Shown piece by piece: positions 1-10,217 of a stretch of 64,000 nt of DNA. Location of the stretch: positions 2,069,962 to 2,133,961 of the forward strand of contig UESW01003900.1 in NCBI GenBank assembly GCA_900491605.1, in the 5' to 3' direction. The notes under the pieces are model-generated. The model searched no databases. It saw only the letters and a list, made by a program, of their open reading frames with translations, and was not told the DNA's origin. A program made the translations under genes and the position numbers. Source of the DNA: Calamus simplicifolius. Its lineage: Eukaryota > Streptophyta > Magnoliopsida > Arecales > Arecaceae. Every line of letters begins with the position of its first letter. Position 1 is the stretch's first letter.

Positions 1-100
1 CATCCTATTCCACCATGTGTCTGTTTTTAATAATTTTACACTCATCAAATGCCCCCCATTTTTAAGGATTTGAGCTTCTTAGCTAATATTTAAGGTGTTT

Positions 101-117
101 AATAGTCTTATATCTTA
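101..117. repeat. left target-site duplication of the LINE
   Basis: These 17 bases match 5733-5749 at 16 of 17 positions (one a/g difference). The two copies bracket the LINE remnant, which is what target-primed reverse transcription leaves. They place the 5' truncation point of the LINE at about 118. Confidence 0.7.
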
Positions 118-271
118 GAAATCAATTATGGTGGTTTGAACATATGCAACAAAGACCTTTAGATGCTCCAGTTAGAAAGAATAATTTTTTAGTAGCCCAT
201 GGTAATGATAAAGGTAGAGATAAATCCAAACTAACATGGATAGAAATAATTAAGAGAGATATAACTATTTG
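118..271 (+). pseudogene. LINE reverse-transcriptase C-terminal fragment, left half
   Basis: Forward translation gives a stretch of the kind found at the extreme C-terminus of plant L1-type reverse transcriptases (residues like WWFEHMQQRPLDAPVRK, then a basic linker and TWIEIIKRD). The piece is only about 50 codons, so the LINE is strongly 5'-truncated. It stops at the 5-bp duplication atttg (267-271), where an LTR retrotransposon has inserted. The same frame resumes at 5621. Family assignment rests on motif recognition only. Confidence 0.65.
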
Positions 272-379
272 TGTTGAGGGGTAAAATCGCTATTGCGTTG
301 ATAGCCATGCAAGGGGTCAGGATTAGTCCTGACTCCCACTCGCTGCGCGGCGCCCTTAAGAAGTGGACCAACCACTATG

Positions 380-553
380 CCTCGGTCCTAGTCCAAGCTA
401 TCATTATACCTCGATCCTGGTCCAAGCTATCCTCATACCTCGGTCCTAGTCCGAGCTATCCTTATACCTTGATCCTAGTCCGAGCTATCCTCATACCTCG
501 GTCCTAGTCTGAGCTATCCTTATACCTCGGTCCCAGTCCGAGCTATCCTTATG
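380..553 (+). repeat. 29-bp minisatellite in 5' LTR, six copies
   Basis: Units start at 380, 409, 438, 467, 496 and 525. Each contains CTCGG, about 7 nt, then CCGAG, so each can fold into a short hairpin. Units differ by a few substitutions. Confidence 0.85.
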
Positions 554-841
554 CCCCGGCCAGACCCGGGCACTCGAGCACCTTTGCGGAATCCAGTGCG
601 GAAGAGTTTAAATTTGTAAGATTCCAAATAGAAATCACACCCGAGAGTGGCCTAGGACCCACGAGAGTGGCCTAGAGCCCTGGAGCCTATACAGTCACCG
701 AATCTCAGGACATCAACCAGCTCGCCCGACCGTCGATCCTCTAACTGACAAGATGCGAATCTTACTGACCTCATAACAAACTTGATTCGAATCCTAATAG
801 CTTTCGGACCCACGACGCCTCCAAGGAATCAGATGATCCTC

Positions 842-849
842 TATAAATA
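842..849 (+). promoter_or_regulatory. TATA box of the 5' LTR
   Basis: TATAAATA in a GC-rich context. The same box lies at the matching place in the 3' LTR (5289-5296). It is the probable core promoter for the element transcript. Confidence 0.7.
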
Positions 850-1170
850 CAACTGTCTTCCGACCTCTGAGGTACGCGCGCACTTGCATATTTGCCCACT
901 CTCTATCTACCTCTGCTCACCCTTCTTTCCACCATTAACGCTCTGCTCAGAGCTCTCGAAAGGCCACCCTGGAGAGATTCTTCAGCGGGAGCCTTCTCCC
1001 ATATTTGTCAGTTGTTGATTTCCGCTGACTTGAGCATCGGAGGGTCTTCCGCAGAGGGCCACCCCCAATGCCTCTCACGTGAGAACTATTTTGCAGGTCC
1101 GCCCAGGAGGGAGCCCGCTCTGAAGCTCGACCACGCCCGAATCGAAGGACAGATTTCAGCAGCAACAAAA

Positions 1171-1182
1171 TGGCGCTAGAGG
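1171..1182 (+). other. primer-binding site candidate
   Basis: The sequence tggcgctagagg starts three bases after the 5' LTR end, where a primer-binding site belongs. It does not match initiator tRNA-Met; the tRNA is not identified here. The Tat element at 20245-33394 has a similar site beginning TGGCGC. Confidence 0.55.
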
Positions 1183-1252
1183 AAGGGCCCTCAAGTCCCA
1201 TAAACTTGTGATCCAGGAGATAAGTGTCCCGATCTTGAAGAGAACCCCTCCC

Positions 1253-2584
1253 ATGGCCAATCGAAGAAAGGCTACTTCTGAAGCCCGGAACCAGGTCGTC
1301 TCCCAAAGACCTGATCCGGTGAGCAGTGTAGTGCCACCGTCACCACCAGTTGAGACTCCATCGCCACTGGCAGCCCCAGTGACTCAGGACCAGTTTGCCT
1401 CACTAGTCCAGCAGGTCCAAGCTTTGACCCATCTGATCCAGGGGCGCTTTAAAGCTCCCCATCCAGCTACTCCTATTCCGCACCTTCATGAGGAGAATGT
1501 GGCCCCCGTTTACCTAGTGATCTCTTCTTCCGGCCCGCATGGGGTTGCAGACCCCCCTCGTCGCCCTAGGGGAGCTAAGCCAGTCCCACAAGGGGTATGC
1601 AGCAAGGATCTCCCTAGATCTTGGCAGGCCCGATCCCTCTTTCCGATGTTCTCTCATCACGACTCGACACCGTCTCAGTATTCTCCTCGCCTAGCCCCTC
1701 CTACTATGCCTGAGGAGGAGATCTGCCGACAACTCCAGGAGATGCGTCAGGAGTTGGACGCTGCCAAGCAGGCCCAGCTGCTTCAGCATAAAGTGGAGCA
1801 GGGCATTCCCTTCTCCAAGGAGATCATGGGGGAAGTGATTCCCTCCCATGTCAAGCTACCCGCCATCGAACCTTATCATAGATCCTCCGATCCCGACGAC
1901 CACCTCAGTAGCTTCCGATCGATCATGATGTTCTATGGGGCATCAGATGCGATCCTCTATCGTGCCTTCCCTTTCACCCTCAGGGGGTCCGCTCGAATCT
2001 GGTTTAATGCCTTAAAACCAGGTTTCATTGGTTCATTTGACGAGCTGAGCCGCCTCTTCATCAGCCAATTCGTCAGCAGCCATCATCACCAGTGGAGATC
2101 TGACTCCCTCTCCAAGGTTAAGCAGAGAGAGGGGGAGTCCTTGAAGAACTATTTTGGCCGTTTCAATACGGCCATGCTGGAAGTGGATCACCTTAACCAT
2201 GAGGTGGCCATGTCCGTCCTAGCGGGTGGAGTGTTAAAGGAGAGTGACTTTTACCTGGCATTGGAGGTCAGTTACCCTTCGAACCTCTCTGATATGATGG
2301 CCCTGGCGGACAAGTATGCCAGAGTCGAGGAATCGCGGAGAACTGCCCGTGCCGAGCTAGCAAGGAAGGAGTCCAAGGGCTTGGAAAAATACCGATCTGT
2401 CCGTCAGTTGAGCCCACCTCGCCGCCAAAGGGTTCCTTCGCCACGCCGAGGAACCGCATTCGGAGCCCGCCTAGGAGGTTCGATCGGGATACCCAAAACT
2501 TATGAGTGGACAAACTTCACCACATCCTATGGGCCTACCGCACCACCCAGAGAGTTCCCACAGGCGAGACCCCGTTTCGGATAG
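1253..2584 (+). CDS. Gag protein of the Tat-like element
   Basis: An open frame of about 443 codons from the ATG at 1253, which has a good plant start context (cccATGGcc). Earlier in-frame codons to 1208 lack an ATG. The first third is Pro/Ser rich. The middle is a typical retrotransposon Gag core: VKLPAIEPYHRSSDPDDHL, then a WFNAL motif and an SLKNYFGRF segment. The C-terminal part is basic (RR.RVPSPRRG) and no CCHC zinc knuckle is seen. From about 2503 the frame runs through what was integrase DNA in another frame, so the last ~25 residues (TNFTTSYGPTAPPRE onward) are a deletion artefact. Gag would form the particle that packages the RNA. Confidence 0.8.
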   Translation: MANRRKATSEARNQVVSQRPDPVSSVVPPSPPVETPSPLAAPVTQDQFASLVQQVQALTHLIQGRFKAPHPATPIPHLHEENVAPVYLVISSSGPHGVADPPRRPRGAKPVPQGVCSKDLPRSWQARSLFPMFSHHDSTPSQYSPRLAPPTMPEEEICRQLQEMRQELDAAKQAQLLQHKVEQGIPFSKEIMGEVIPSHVKLPAIEPYHRSSDPDDHLSSFRSIMMFYGASDAILYRAFPFTLRGSARIWFNALKPGFIGSFDELSRLFISQFVSSHHHQWRSDSLSKVKQREGESLKNYFGRFNTAMLEVDHLNHEVAMSVLAGGVLKESDFYLALEVSYPSNLSDMMALADKYARVEESRRTARAELARKESKGLEKYRSVRQLSPPRRQRVPSPRRGTAFGARLGGSIGIPKTYEWTNFTTSYGPTAPPREFPQARPRFG

Positions 2585-2869
2585 CCTTCGGCGCAGAAGC
2601 TGTCATCCCCGTGGAGATAGGACTCCCCTCTCCGCGGGTGCTATCACGCTTCCAGAGTCAAAGGAAAATCTTTCTCGTCCAGTGATTTTGTCCTCCAGAA
2701 AGCATCTGTCTCCAAATCACTGGAACAAGGAAAGCTATCTCCGAGCTGGGAAGGCCCCTATCAAGTGACGGAAGTGGTCAGACCCGGCACCTATAAACTC
2801 CAAGAATTGAGTGGAAAGTCCATTCCTCGGATGTGGAACTCGGATAACCTCCGTACATATCATCAGTAA
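2503..2869 (+). pseudogene. integrase C-terminal remnant
   Basis: In a frame different from gag the DNA reads LHHILWAYRTTQRVPTGETPF and AEAVIPVEIGLPSPRV, the segment after the integrase catalytic core. A stop follows near 2684. A further frame then reads SWEGPYQVTEVV and a terminal MWNSDNLRTYHQ, the usual end of Tat pol, stopping at 2869. The segment normally between these two parts is missing. Two deletions are therefore visible: gag to integrase near 2503, and one near 2684. Confidence 0.8.
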
Positions 2870-2984
2870 AAGTATGCTCTTACTAAACTCATTCTTGTTC
2901 GTTGAATTAAATTTAGCTTTTGAAGGCCTGCAAAATTCTTATAACTCTCCTTGAAAGCTACAATGAGAAGCAGGTCATATAAAT

Positions 2985-3670
2985 CCTTGGCCGGGCTGAG
3001 CGATCTCCATACCTTGGCAGCGCCAAGTAAAATATAATCTTGAAGGCTCGGCTACAACCGAGTAACGATCTCCGTACCTTGGCAGCACCAAGTAAAATAT
3101 AATCTTTTAAATCCTCGGTCGGGCAAGTGATCTCCGTACCTTGGCAGCGCCAAGTAAAATATAATCTCTTGAAGGCTCAGCTACAATCGAGTAATGATCT
3201 CCATACCTTGGCAGCGCCAAGTAAAATATAATCTTGAAGGCTCGGCTACAACCGAGTAACGATCTCCGTACCTTGGCAGTGCCAAGTAAAATATAATCTT
3301 GAAGGCTCGGCTACAATCGAGTAACGATCTTGTACCTTGGCAGCGCCAAGTAAATATAATCTTTTAAATCCTCAGCCGGATGAGCGATCTTCGTACCTTG
3401 GTAGCGCCAAGTAAATATAATCTCTTGAAGGCTCGGCTACAACCGAGTAACGATCTCCGTACCTTGGCAGCACCAAATAAAATATAATCTTGAAGGCTCG
3501 ACTACAACCGAGTAACGATCTTTGTACCTTGGCAGCGCCAAGTAAATATAATCTTTTAAATCCTTGATCGGACCAAGCGATCTCCGTACCTTGGCAGTGC
3601 CAAGTAAAATATAATCTCTTGAAGCCTCGGCCAAGCCGAGTGGCAGTCTCCGTACCTTGGCCGTGCCAAG
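2985..3670 (+). repeat. ~64-bp tandem repeat array, about 11 degenerate copies
   Basis: The phrase accttggcag/cgccaagtaaa recurs every 61-66 bp (near 3011, 3076, 3137, 3203, 3269, 3333, 3398, 3461, 3526, 3588, 3654). Most units carry two perfect or near-perfect stem-loops: CTTGGC-agc-GCCAAG and CTCGG-...-CCGAG. The array follows the pol stop codon, in the untranslated 3' part of the element. Confidence 0.85.
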
Positions 3671-4012
3671 TAAAATATATTTGACAAACCTTAGCAATAA
3701 CTGAGTAATATATTTCTGAAGGCTCGGCAACAACCGAGTAATAAATTTTCAGAGCCTCGGTAACAACCGAGTAATAAATTTCCAGAGCCTCGGCTACAGC
3801 CGAGTGATATATTTCTAAAGTCTCGGCCAAAGACTGAGTGATATATTTCTGCAGCCTCGGCCAAAGACCGAGTGATATATTTCCAAAGCCTCGGCCAAGA
3901 CCGAGTGGTATGTTTCTGAAGCGACCGAGTGATTTGTCTCTAGATAATCTACGAAGCCTCGGCTGAGACAAGTGATACATTTTAGAAGCCTCAGCCAATC
4001 CGAGCAATACAG
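3670..4012 (+). repeat. ~35-bp hairpin repeat array
   Basis: Continues the previous array with a shorter period. Units of about 33-36 bp carry CTCGG-n-CCGAG followed by an A/T-rich spacer (tgatatatttc). It appears derived from the longer unit by loss of the CTTGGC stem. Confidence 0.75.
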
Positions 4013-4370
4013 CACTAAAGCTTCATCCCAGTCGGATAATTTCTTGGACACTTTAGCGTAACTAAAGCGCCTTATTTTACTTCAGCAAGAGAGCCACCCA
4101 GGCCTCCCTCTGACCTAAACAGAGATCTACATTTCCTCCGTAGAGGACTGAACGACATGCTTACAAAAATAAAGCAGCAAAGACGCTGCTGGGTCTGTAG
4201 ACTGTATTATGGTCTGAAAAACACAAAAAGAGAGTAGCAACTCTTAATACAATTACATCAGAAAAAGAGCACAGACATTGAAGAAGAGAAAGAGTAGAAA
4301 CTTTCTCCCAAGAGACATTACAAGTGCATCATAGCATGAGAGATAAAAATAAATACGAATAAGATAAAAG

Positions 4371-4490
4371 CTCGGCTGAGCAGCTTCGATCGATAACGAT
4401 GTCTTCACATCTGACCCCAGAAGTTGAAAGCTCGGCTGAGCAGCTCCGATCGATAACGAGGTCTTCACATCCGACCCCAGAAATCGAGGA
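4371..4490 (+). repeat. 60-bp tandem duplication
   Basis: Two adjacent copies of a sequence starting agctcggctgagcagc and ending near ccccagaa, with few mismatches. They lie between the hairpin arrays and the 3' LTR. Confidence 0.75.
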
Positions 4491-4761
4491 AAACCAGACA
4501 AGTCCCGTGGGACCACTGGTTAATCCCAAAGCGCTAAAACCTCCAACATGGGCGCCTGAAATAAAGGAGTCCCGCCACGTGGAGCTCCCCAAATCGCGGC
4601 TTACTGGAAATGAGGCATTTTCTCCTTGAGGTATGGCAAAAAAAATGATGATGAAACAATGGCCTGTCATTCACGAGATTATCATTGCCCACCTTTACGC
4701 ATCCTCTGGATAAGATTATTCTAGAATTCTACTCCTTACATCCGAATTTACACTTCGGACT

Positions 4762-4774
4762 AGGGAGTGGGGGG
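4762..4774 (+). other. polypurine tract
   Basis: Purine-only run agggagtgggggg ending four bases before the 3' LTR. This is the expected position of the plus-strand primer. Confidence 0.7.
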
Positions 4775-4778
4775 CATA

Positions 4779-5615
4779 TATTGAGGGATAAATTGCCATT
4801 GCATTGATAACCGTGCAAGGGGTTAGGATTAGTCCTGACTCCCACTCGCTGCGTGGCGCCCGTAAGAAGTGGACCAACCACTATGCCTCGGTCTTAGTCC
4901 GAGCTATCCTTATACCTCGATCCCGGTCCGAGCTATCCTCATACCTCGGTCCTAGTCCGAGCTATCCTTATACCTCGGTCCCAGTCCGAGCTATCCTTAT
5001 GCCCCGGCCAGACCCGGGCACTCAGCACCTCTACAGAATCCAGTGCAGGAGAGTTTAAATTCGTAAGATTCCAAACAGAAATCACACCCAAGAGTGGCCT
5101 AGGATCCATGATAGTGGCCTAGAGCCCTGGAGCCTATACAGTCGCCGAATCTCAGGACATCAACCAGCTCTCCCGGCTGTCGATCCTCTAATTGACAAGA
5201 TGCGAATCTTACTGACCTCATAACAAACTTGATTCGAATCCTAACAGCTTTCGAACCCACGACGCCTCCAAGGAATCAGGTGATCCTCTATAAATACAAC
5301 CGTCTTCCAACCTCTGAGGTACGCGCGCACTTGCATATTCGCTCACTCTCCATCTACCTCTTCTCAACCTTCTTTCCGCTATTAATGCTCTGCTCAGAGC
5401 TCTTGAAAGGCCACCCTGGAGAGACTCTTCAGCGGGAGCCTTCTCCCTATATTTGTTCGTTGTTGATTTTCGCTGACTTGAGCGACGGAGGGTCTTCCGC
5501 AGAGGGCCACCCCCAATGCCTCTCGTGTGAGGACTGTTTTGCAGGTCCGTCCAGGAGGAAGCCCACTCTGAAGCTCGACCGCGCCCGAGTCGGAGGACAG
5601 ATTTCAGCAGCAATA
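4779..5615 (+). repeat. 3' LTR of the Tat-like element (837 bp)
   Basis: Matches the 5' LTR with scattered substitutions. It has four 29-bp units (4886-5001) instead of six, and a TATA box at 5289-5296. It is followed directly by the second atttg (5616-5620). Confidence 0.9.
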
Positions 5616-5620
5616 ATTTG

Positions 5621-5732
5621 TAATTTGAGTGTCGACTTAATCCTGAATAGAGCAGAGTGGAGGAAGCAGATTCATGTAGCCGACCCCATGTAGTTGGAAA
5701 AAGGCTTAGATGAGTTGAGTTGAGTTGAGTAG
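5621..5732 (+). pseudogene. LINE reverse-transcriptase end and 3' tail, right half
   Basis: Continues the frame broken at 271 when one copy of atttg is ignored. It reads the typical end of plant LINE ORF2 (NRAEWRKQIHVADPM and stop). It is followed by a short untranslated tail with about four GTTGA units (5711-5730), the terminal simple repeat common in plant LINEs. The LINE target duplication follows at 5733-5749. Confidence 0.75.
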
Positions 5733-5749
5733 AATAGTCTTGTATCTTA
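5733..5749. repeat. right target-site duplication of the LINE
   Basis: Partner of 101-117, 16 of 17 bases identical. Confidence 0.7.
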
Positions 5750-8060
5750 AACTCTAGGTCATATCATATTGGATGGGGCTGGCTTTTAGAAGAAGGTTCT
5801 GCTAGCAGATAATTGGATATCATTTTTTATATTCCTATGATCTTGTATAGTTTCGTAGTGGCATACTTATATTTTATCACCTTTTATTATTCAATTTTTC
5901 TTCATTCAATCTTCTTTAGTAAATTTTTTTTCACTAGTTTCCCAGTCCTTACTTATTCCTCGGACAATCTTCCCTTGCTTTTTTCTATTCCTCTTCATTG
6001 GCTAATCTTCCTTTGGCCAATATTCCTTTGCTTTTTTTCTATTCCTCTTCCTCGGCTAATCTTCCTTTGCTTTTCGCTATTCCTTTTCCTCAGTTCTTTC
6101 TCTCTATTCCTCAGCCACGGATTATTCAAAGTAATGCCAAACATGTCTTTAAAATTTTCCAAGTATGCTAGGTTGGCCAAAATAACCGAGGACTTATAAA
6201 TTCAATGATTGTTAAATTTTGAGTTAGTGTTTATCTTGATTGGCAGATTTTAGATCAGGCATTTCATAGATCGGCTAAATTCTATGTTGGCTATTTCATT
6301 GATTGGTCGAATTTTAGGTCGATTATTTCATTGGTCCTTCAAATTTTAATTCTGCCTTGTGAGTTTATACAAGTGTTGTGCATTGACAAGAATATGATTA
6401 TGAAGAGACAATAAGCAAACTTGATCCATAGAATTTTACCTTGAATTATATGCACGAGCATATGTCTCTTCTTCAAGAATTTTGATGCCATTCTTTTATG
6501 ATAGTATTAGGAAACTTCCATATATAATATCGGGGAATTTTCACAAAATATTGAGGAACTTTTTAAAATTCTTTTCACGAAAAAATACTGAGGAATTTCC
6601 ATGCATAATGCTGAGGGACTTTAATTGAATCTTCTTAACATGGAATGTAGAAATTCGAGAAACCCTTACGAGGAATGTGAAGGAATTCCTTCCGAGAAAT
6701 CTTCATATAAAATATTGAAGAACTTCTATATATAATATTAAAGAATCCTTGTCTGCATTGAAATCCTTTTTTAAAGAATATCATGGAGTTCTTATGTAAA
6801 AATCCAAGGAACTTCTGTGCAAAATGCTTAGAAATTTTCTCCAGAGAGTTTTCATATAAAATATCGATGACTTTTCATACAAAGATGGGAGGAACCTTTA
6901 TGTACAATACCGAGGAGTTTTCCTGCTGGATTCTGATGAAGTTCTTGTGTAGAATGCCAAAGAACTTCCATACTAAATTCTGAGGAAATTTGATGGAATC
7001 CTTATTTTAAAAAAATACCAAAGAATTTTTTTGCAAACTACCAAGGAATCCTGAATTCATATTCCTTAGTTGCCCTAAAGTCTTCATGGTTTCATGGCCT
7101 TCAGCCATAGTTGTGGTCTATTAACATTTTGTAGGTGTTCTAAGATCTTCATGTCTTTAGTCATAATGGAAGACGGTCAACATTTCTTAGGTGTTCCAAG
7201 ATCTTCCCACCCTCGGATATATCAAGGTTTCTTTACAATAATCCTTGGGAGTACCAAGGTCTTTGTGTCCTCAGAGATACTGAGACAATTAACATCCTTG
7301 GTATACCAAGGTCTTTCCACCATCAGACGTACTGGAGTTTGTATATAATCCTTAGACGTACCAAGGTCTTCATGTTCTTGGACATATCGAAATAGTCAAC
7401 ATCCTTTGGCATACCAAGGTCTTTCCCCCTTTGGATGTACTAGGATTTCTATATAATCCTTGGGCCTACCAAAGTCCTTGTACCCTTGGACGTATTGGGA
7501 TAATCAACATCATTGGGCATACTAAGGTCTGCCCACCTTTAGATGTACTGGGGTTTCTCATTGATGTTGGCTTTATGGAACCAACTTTTGTAGGGCTTTC
7601 AAGATTGAACTAGAGTAAATAGAATTATAGTAGAGAGATAGTGCTCTCATATTATTTTTATTACAAAAAGATAACCGTAAGGTAAAAGTAAAAACTCAAA
7701 GAAGATTATAAATAGTACCTCTTCAAGATTGTCAGAGCTCCCAAGTATTGTGAAGAAGTGATCGGCTATTAATACTTCCTCATCGATATACTTCTGGCTG
7801 AACTATGTCTATTAGTACGAACGTTCTTAATTTGGAGTCTCTTTTTTTTTTTTTGGTTGGCTAATTTTGGTTTGCTCAGCCTTCTTTTCTCTGGAGGGCT
7901 AATTTTGGTCTACTTGGCCTTTTTTTTTCCTTTGATCAGCCAAATTTGGTCTGCTTAGCTAACTATCCTTTAGTCAATTAATTTTAGTCTGCTCAGCCTT
8001 CTTTCCTTTGGTCAGCCAGTTTCAAATCATTAACCAAGACAAAAGGTGATAACTAATGGT
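5750..8060. repeat. gene-free zone made of successive degenerate repeat blocks
   Basis: No coding region is seen. Five blocks can be read: a C/T-rich cggctaatcttcctttgc repeat (about 5940-6130); a ~36-bp gattggtcgaatttta repeat (about 6235-6345); a ~33-36-bp gaggaactt/ataatat repeat (about 6480-7080); a ~65-75-bp block around accaaggtctt (about 7085-7560); and a ~55-bp block around ggctaattttggtctgctcagcc (about 7845-8040). The style recalls the 3' repeat zones of Tat elements, but no LTR or coding part is attached. Origin is therefore open. Confidence 0.5.
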
Positions 8061-8129
8061 TATTTGTTTGAATGATAACTAATGGATGCCTACCATAGCT
8101 GTGGGAAAAAAATTTCAAATATTGGACTC

Positions 8130-8460
8130 CAGGCATCTTGTGATCTTCTCAAAGACAAAAATTGAGTTCATGTCTCACTGCTGAAGCAAATTACAAGTGA
8201 CATCAGCTGAAGCCAATTGCATGTTGGTAGATTTTGCATTTATTGGGACTTCAAAAAACCTTCCTTTTCTGGTAGACCAGTGGCACAACCTAATAATTGC
8301 ATCTCAAAAAGGAAATCACTAAAACTATTAACCATATAATATTCATGAGCTAAGGACAACAGTCCATTCAATCCATATTGTCAGAGATTTCAACAACCCA
8401 GCCTCCAACCATTCTGTTTGTTACCTTCTCAGAATGTATGACTGACCTCAAACAGAGACA
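8130..8460 (+). pseudogene. decayed Ty1/copia RNase H relic
   Basis: Translation in shifting frames resembles the end of copia pol. One segment reads LTAEANYK (compare the usual SSTAEAEY). Another reads IFHELRTTVHSIHIVRDF (compare the usual NPVFHERTKHIEID.HFVRD). Stops and frameshifts are frequent. Recognition is by motif spacing only and the call is tentative. Confidence 0.4.
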
Positions 8461-8594
8461 GATCATGAGCAGTGGACCACATATCCAAGAGGAGAAGGTG
8501 ATAAACATGAGTTACAACTCTAAGGTTCTAGATCCAGGTGGTTTCTATGCTTGAGTCACACTAAAGCCAAATCTATGCAGCATTGAACTTGGCA

Positions 8595-9811
8595 TGATGC
8601 AGGACCGATTCGCATGCAAGTAATTTTTTTTATTAATGTTTAATGATTGCAGTTGATTATTCTCCCAAAGTAATAGCCTAAGAGGGATTCAGAAAAATTC
8701 ACAGTAAATCCGCACGCGAAACAGTTCCTAAAAAAATAAAGAAGGACCGCCGAGGCTAAGAAGCCCCGGTAGGGCTTGCTTCCTACAATAAAGTTACTAA
8801 TATATTAGAGAGGTGTACCTGGCAAGAGGGGGAAGATCAAAGTGTTGAAGGGGTTGCTCTGCCTGGCGGATGCGCCATATATGACCAAGCCTTGAGTCCA
8901 CGGATCTGCGGCCAAGTATCCGTTGTTCTAGATGACATCGCCTTGAATCCTGGATTCGTGGCTACTGAGGGATCTACAAGATCACCATACAAGGGTTAAA
9001 GAATCATAGAAAAATGTAGAATAGAGGCAAGAAACAAGGAAGGAGTAGAAAAAAGAAGAGGGCGACCAAGATTTCTCCTGGAGACTTGGGATGTTGGCAC
9101 GTGCAGGAGGAGGGAAACAAGAGCACCAGAAAACCAACTAACAAAAATCACAATAACTTAAAACTTGGATTGATTGATTAATATTAAAAGATACATCATT
9201 CATATAAGAGGGTCTCTTTTATAGAGCAAGAGACTTAGTGCCCAAGAAAATACAGATATGGAAAGAGAGAAAAAAAAAAAAGCGTTCTAATCAAATTTGG
9301 CATGAAATCTGCACGTCCAGATGAGGAAGGTGATCTTCTAGATGCAATCAGCGGCAGCTGGATTCGGCATGAAATCTGTGGCGTCCAGATGAGGCAGGTG
9401 ATCTTCTAGATATGATTGAGATACAATCAGTGACAGCTTAATTTGGCATGAAATCGGCATCGGCAATAAGGAAAATGATCATCCAGATCGGAAAGGTTGC
9501 TTGCTCTGCTAGGTGGCATGTGGGCTGCTTGAAGTAGGTGTGGCACCAACTTGAATTTAGCAGCTGCTCTGTCTGACTGTGATGGCCTTATCTTCTGCTC
9601 TAATACTGATGTCTCCTCTTGTAAGCTAATGAACTTACTACAGGACTCACATTAAAATAAACTGAACTGGATAGGACTCAATTTGGAATAAAATGAACTG
9701 GATGAGACTCAAAATAAACTAAACTTTATTTTCCAACTCAAAACTTGAATCATAACTAATCAAATATCCACATAGGGAAGAATCCTTTGCTTGATCCTGG
9801 TGCCCGCACCA
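8595..9811 (-). repeat. 3' LTR of the chromovirus (1217 bp)
   Basis: Pairs with 15317-16523. It contains a TATA box on the minus strand (9216-9223) and about three degenerate ~75-bp repeats around gcatgaaatctg/gtccagatgagg (about 9299-9470). No clear polypurine tract is seen on the minus strand just inside it; the coding frame of the polyprotein seems to run up to or into the LTR here. Confidence 0.92.
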
Positions 9812-10217
9812 ATTCTCTTGGGATGGGAAGAACTCGACCCCGTCAGTATGGGTCATTCTGGCTCTGGTATCTCTCAGTAGGTCTGGGTCGAGGTGTTGCA
9901 AGTCCTCTCGAGTAATCCATGAATCATCAGATTTGGAGCAACCCTGCCATCGGACCAGGTAGCATTGATAACCTGGTTCCGGGTCATAATGGCTTGATCA
10001 TCTAGGATACGCTCGATCCGCTCTCCTTGCTCAGGTAAAATTGGTGGTGGACACTCTTGGGTAGGTTCGCTCATGAAAGGAGGGTTAGGTCCAAAGTACT
10101 CACTAGGAATCGCTGCCGGTTCCCTATATTCTACTAGGTCTGCAATATTGAAGGTAGAGCTAATGCCCCAATCCGAGGGCAGATCTAGCACATAGGCATT
10201 GGGTCCTACCTTCTCTA
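9812..10217 (-). pseudogene. integrase C-terminus and chromodomain remnant
   Basis: Minus-strand frames read LDLPSDWGISSTFNIADLVEY, a standard integrase C-terminal segment. A Pro-rich linker follows, then IERILDDQAI, and after a frame change YLVRWQG...SDDSWITREDLQHL, the conserved middle and end of a chromodomain. In the family this domain directs integration to chromatin carrying particular histone marks. The aromatic Tyr and Trp of the core are present but the frame is interrupted. Confidence 0.75.

Larger units (their letters stand above)
272..1167 (+). repeat. 5' LTR of the Tat-like element (896 bp)
   Basis: Aligns over its length with 4779-5615. It holds six copies of a 29-bp minisatellite, a TATA box at 842-849 and a GC-rich tract after it. 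It is 59 bp longer than the 3' LTR, close to two 29-bp units. Confidence 0.9.
272..5615 (+). mobile_element. internally deleted Ty3/gypsy (Tat-like) LTR retrotransposon
   Basis: Two similar LTRs (272-1167 and 4779-5615) flank an internal region and are bordered by the direct repeat atttg at 267-271 and 5616-5620. The 5' LTR begins TG and ends CA; the 3' LTR has decayed to TA...TA. Inside are a gag ORF, the last part of integrase and a long non-coding repeat zone. Protease, reverse transcriptase, RNase H and the catalytic part of integrase are absent, so the element cannot move by itself. Integrase wording (RTTQRVPTGETPF, AEAVIPVEIG) and 3' tandem repeats point to the Tat lineage. Confidence 0.9.

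Noticed and set aside
947..1306. 119-codon minus-strand open frame in the 5' LTR
   Set aside because: It overlaps the LTR promoter region and gag leader in antisense, with no domain and GC-rich composition.
3372..4007. 211-codon minus-strand open frame
   Set aside because: It runs through the hairpin repeat arrays and its protein is the same short phrase repeated; there is no gene signal.
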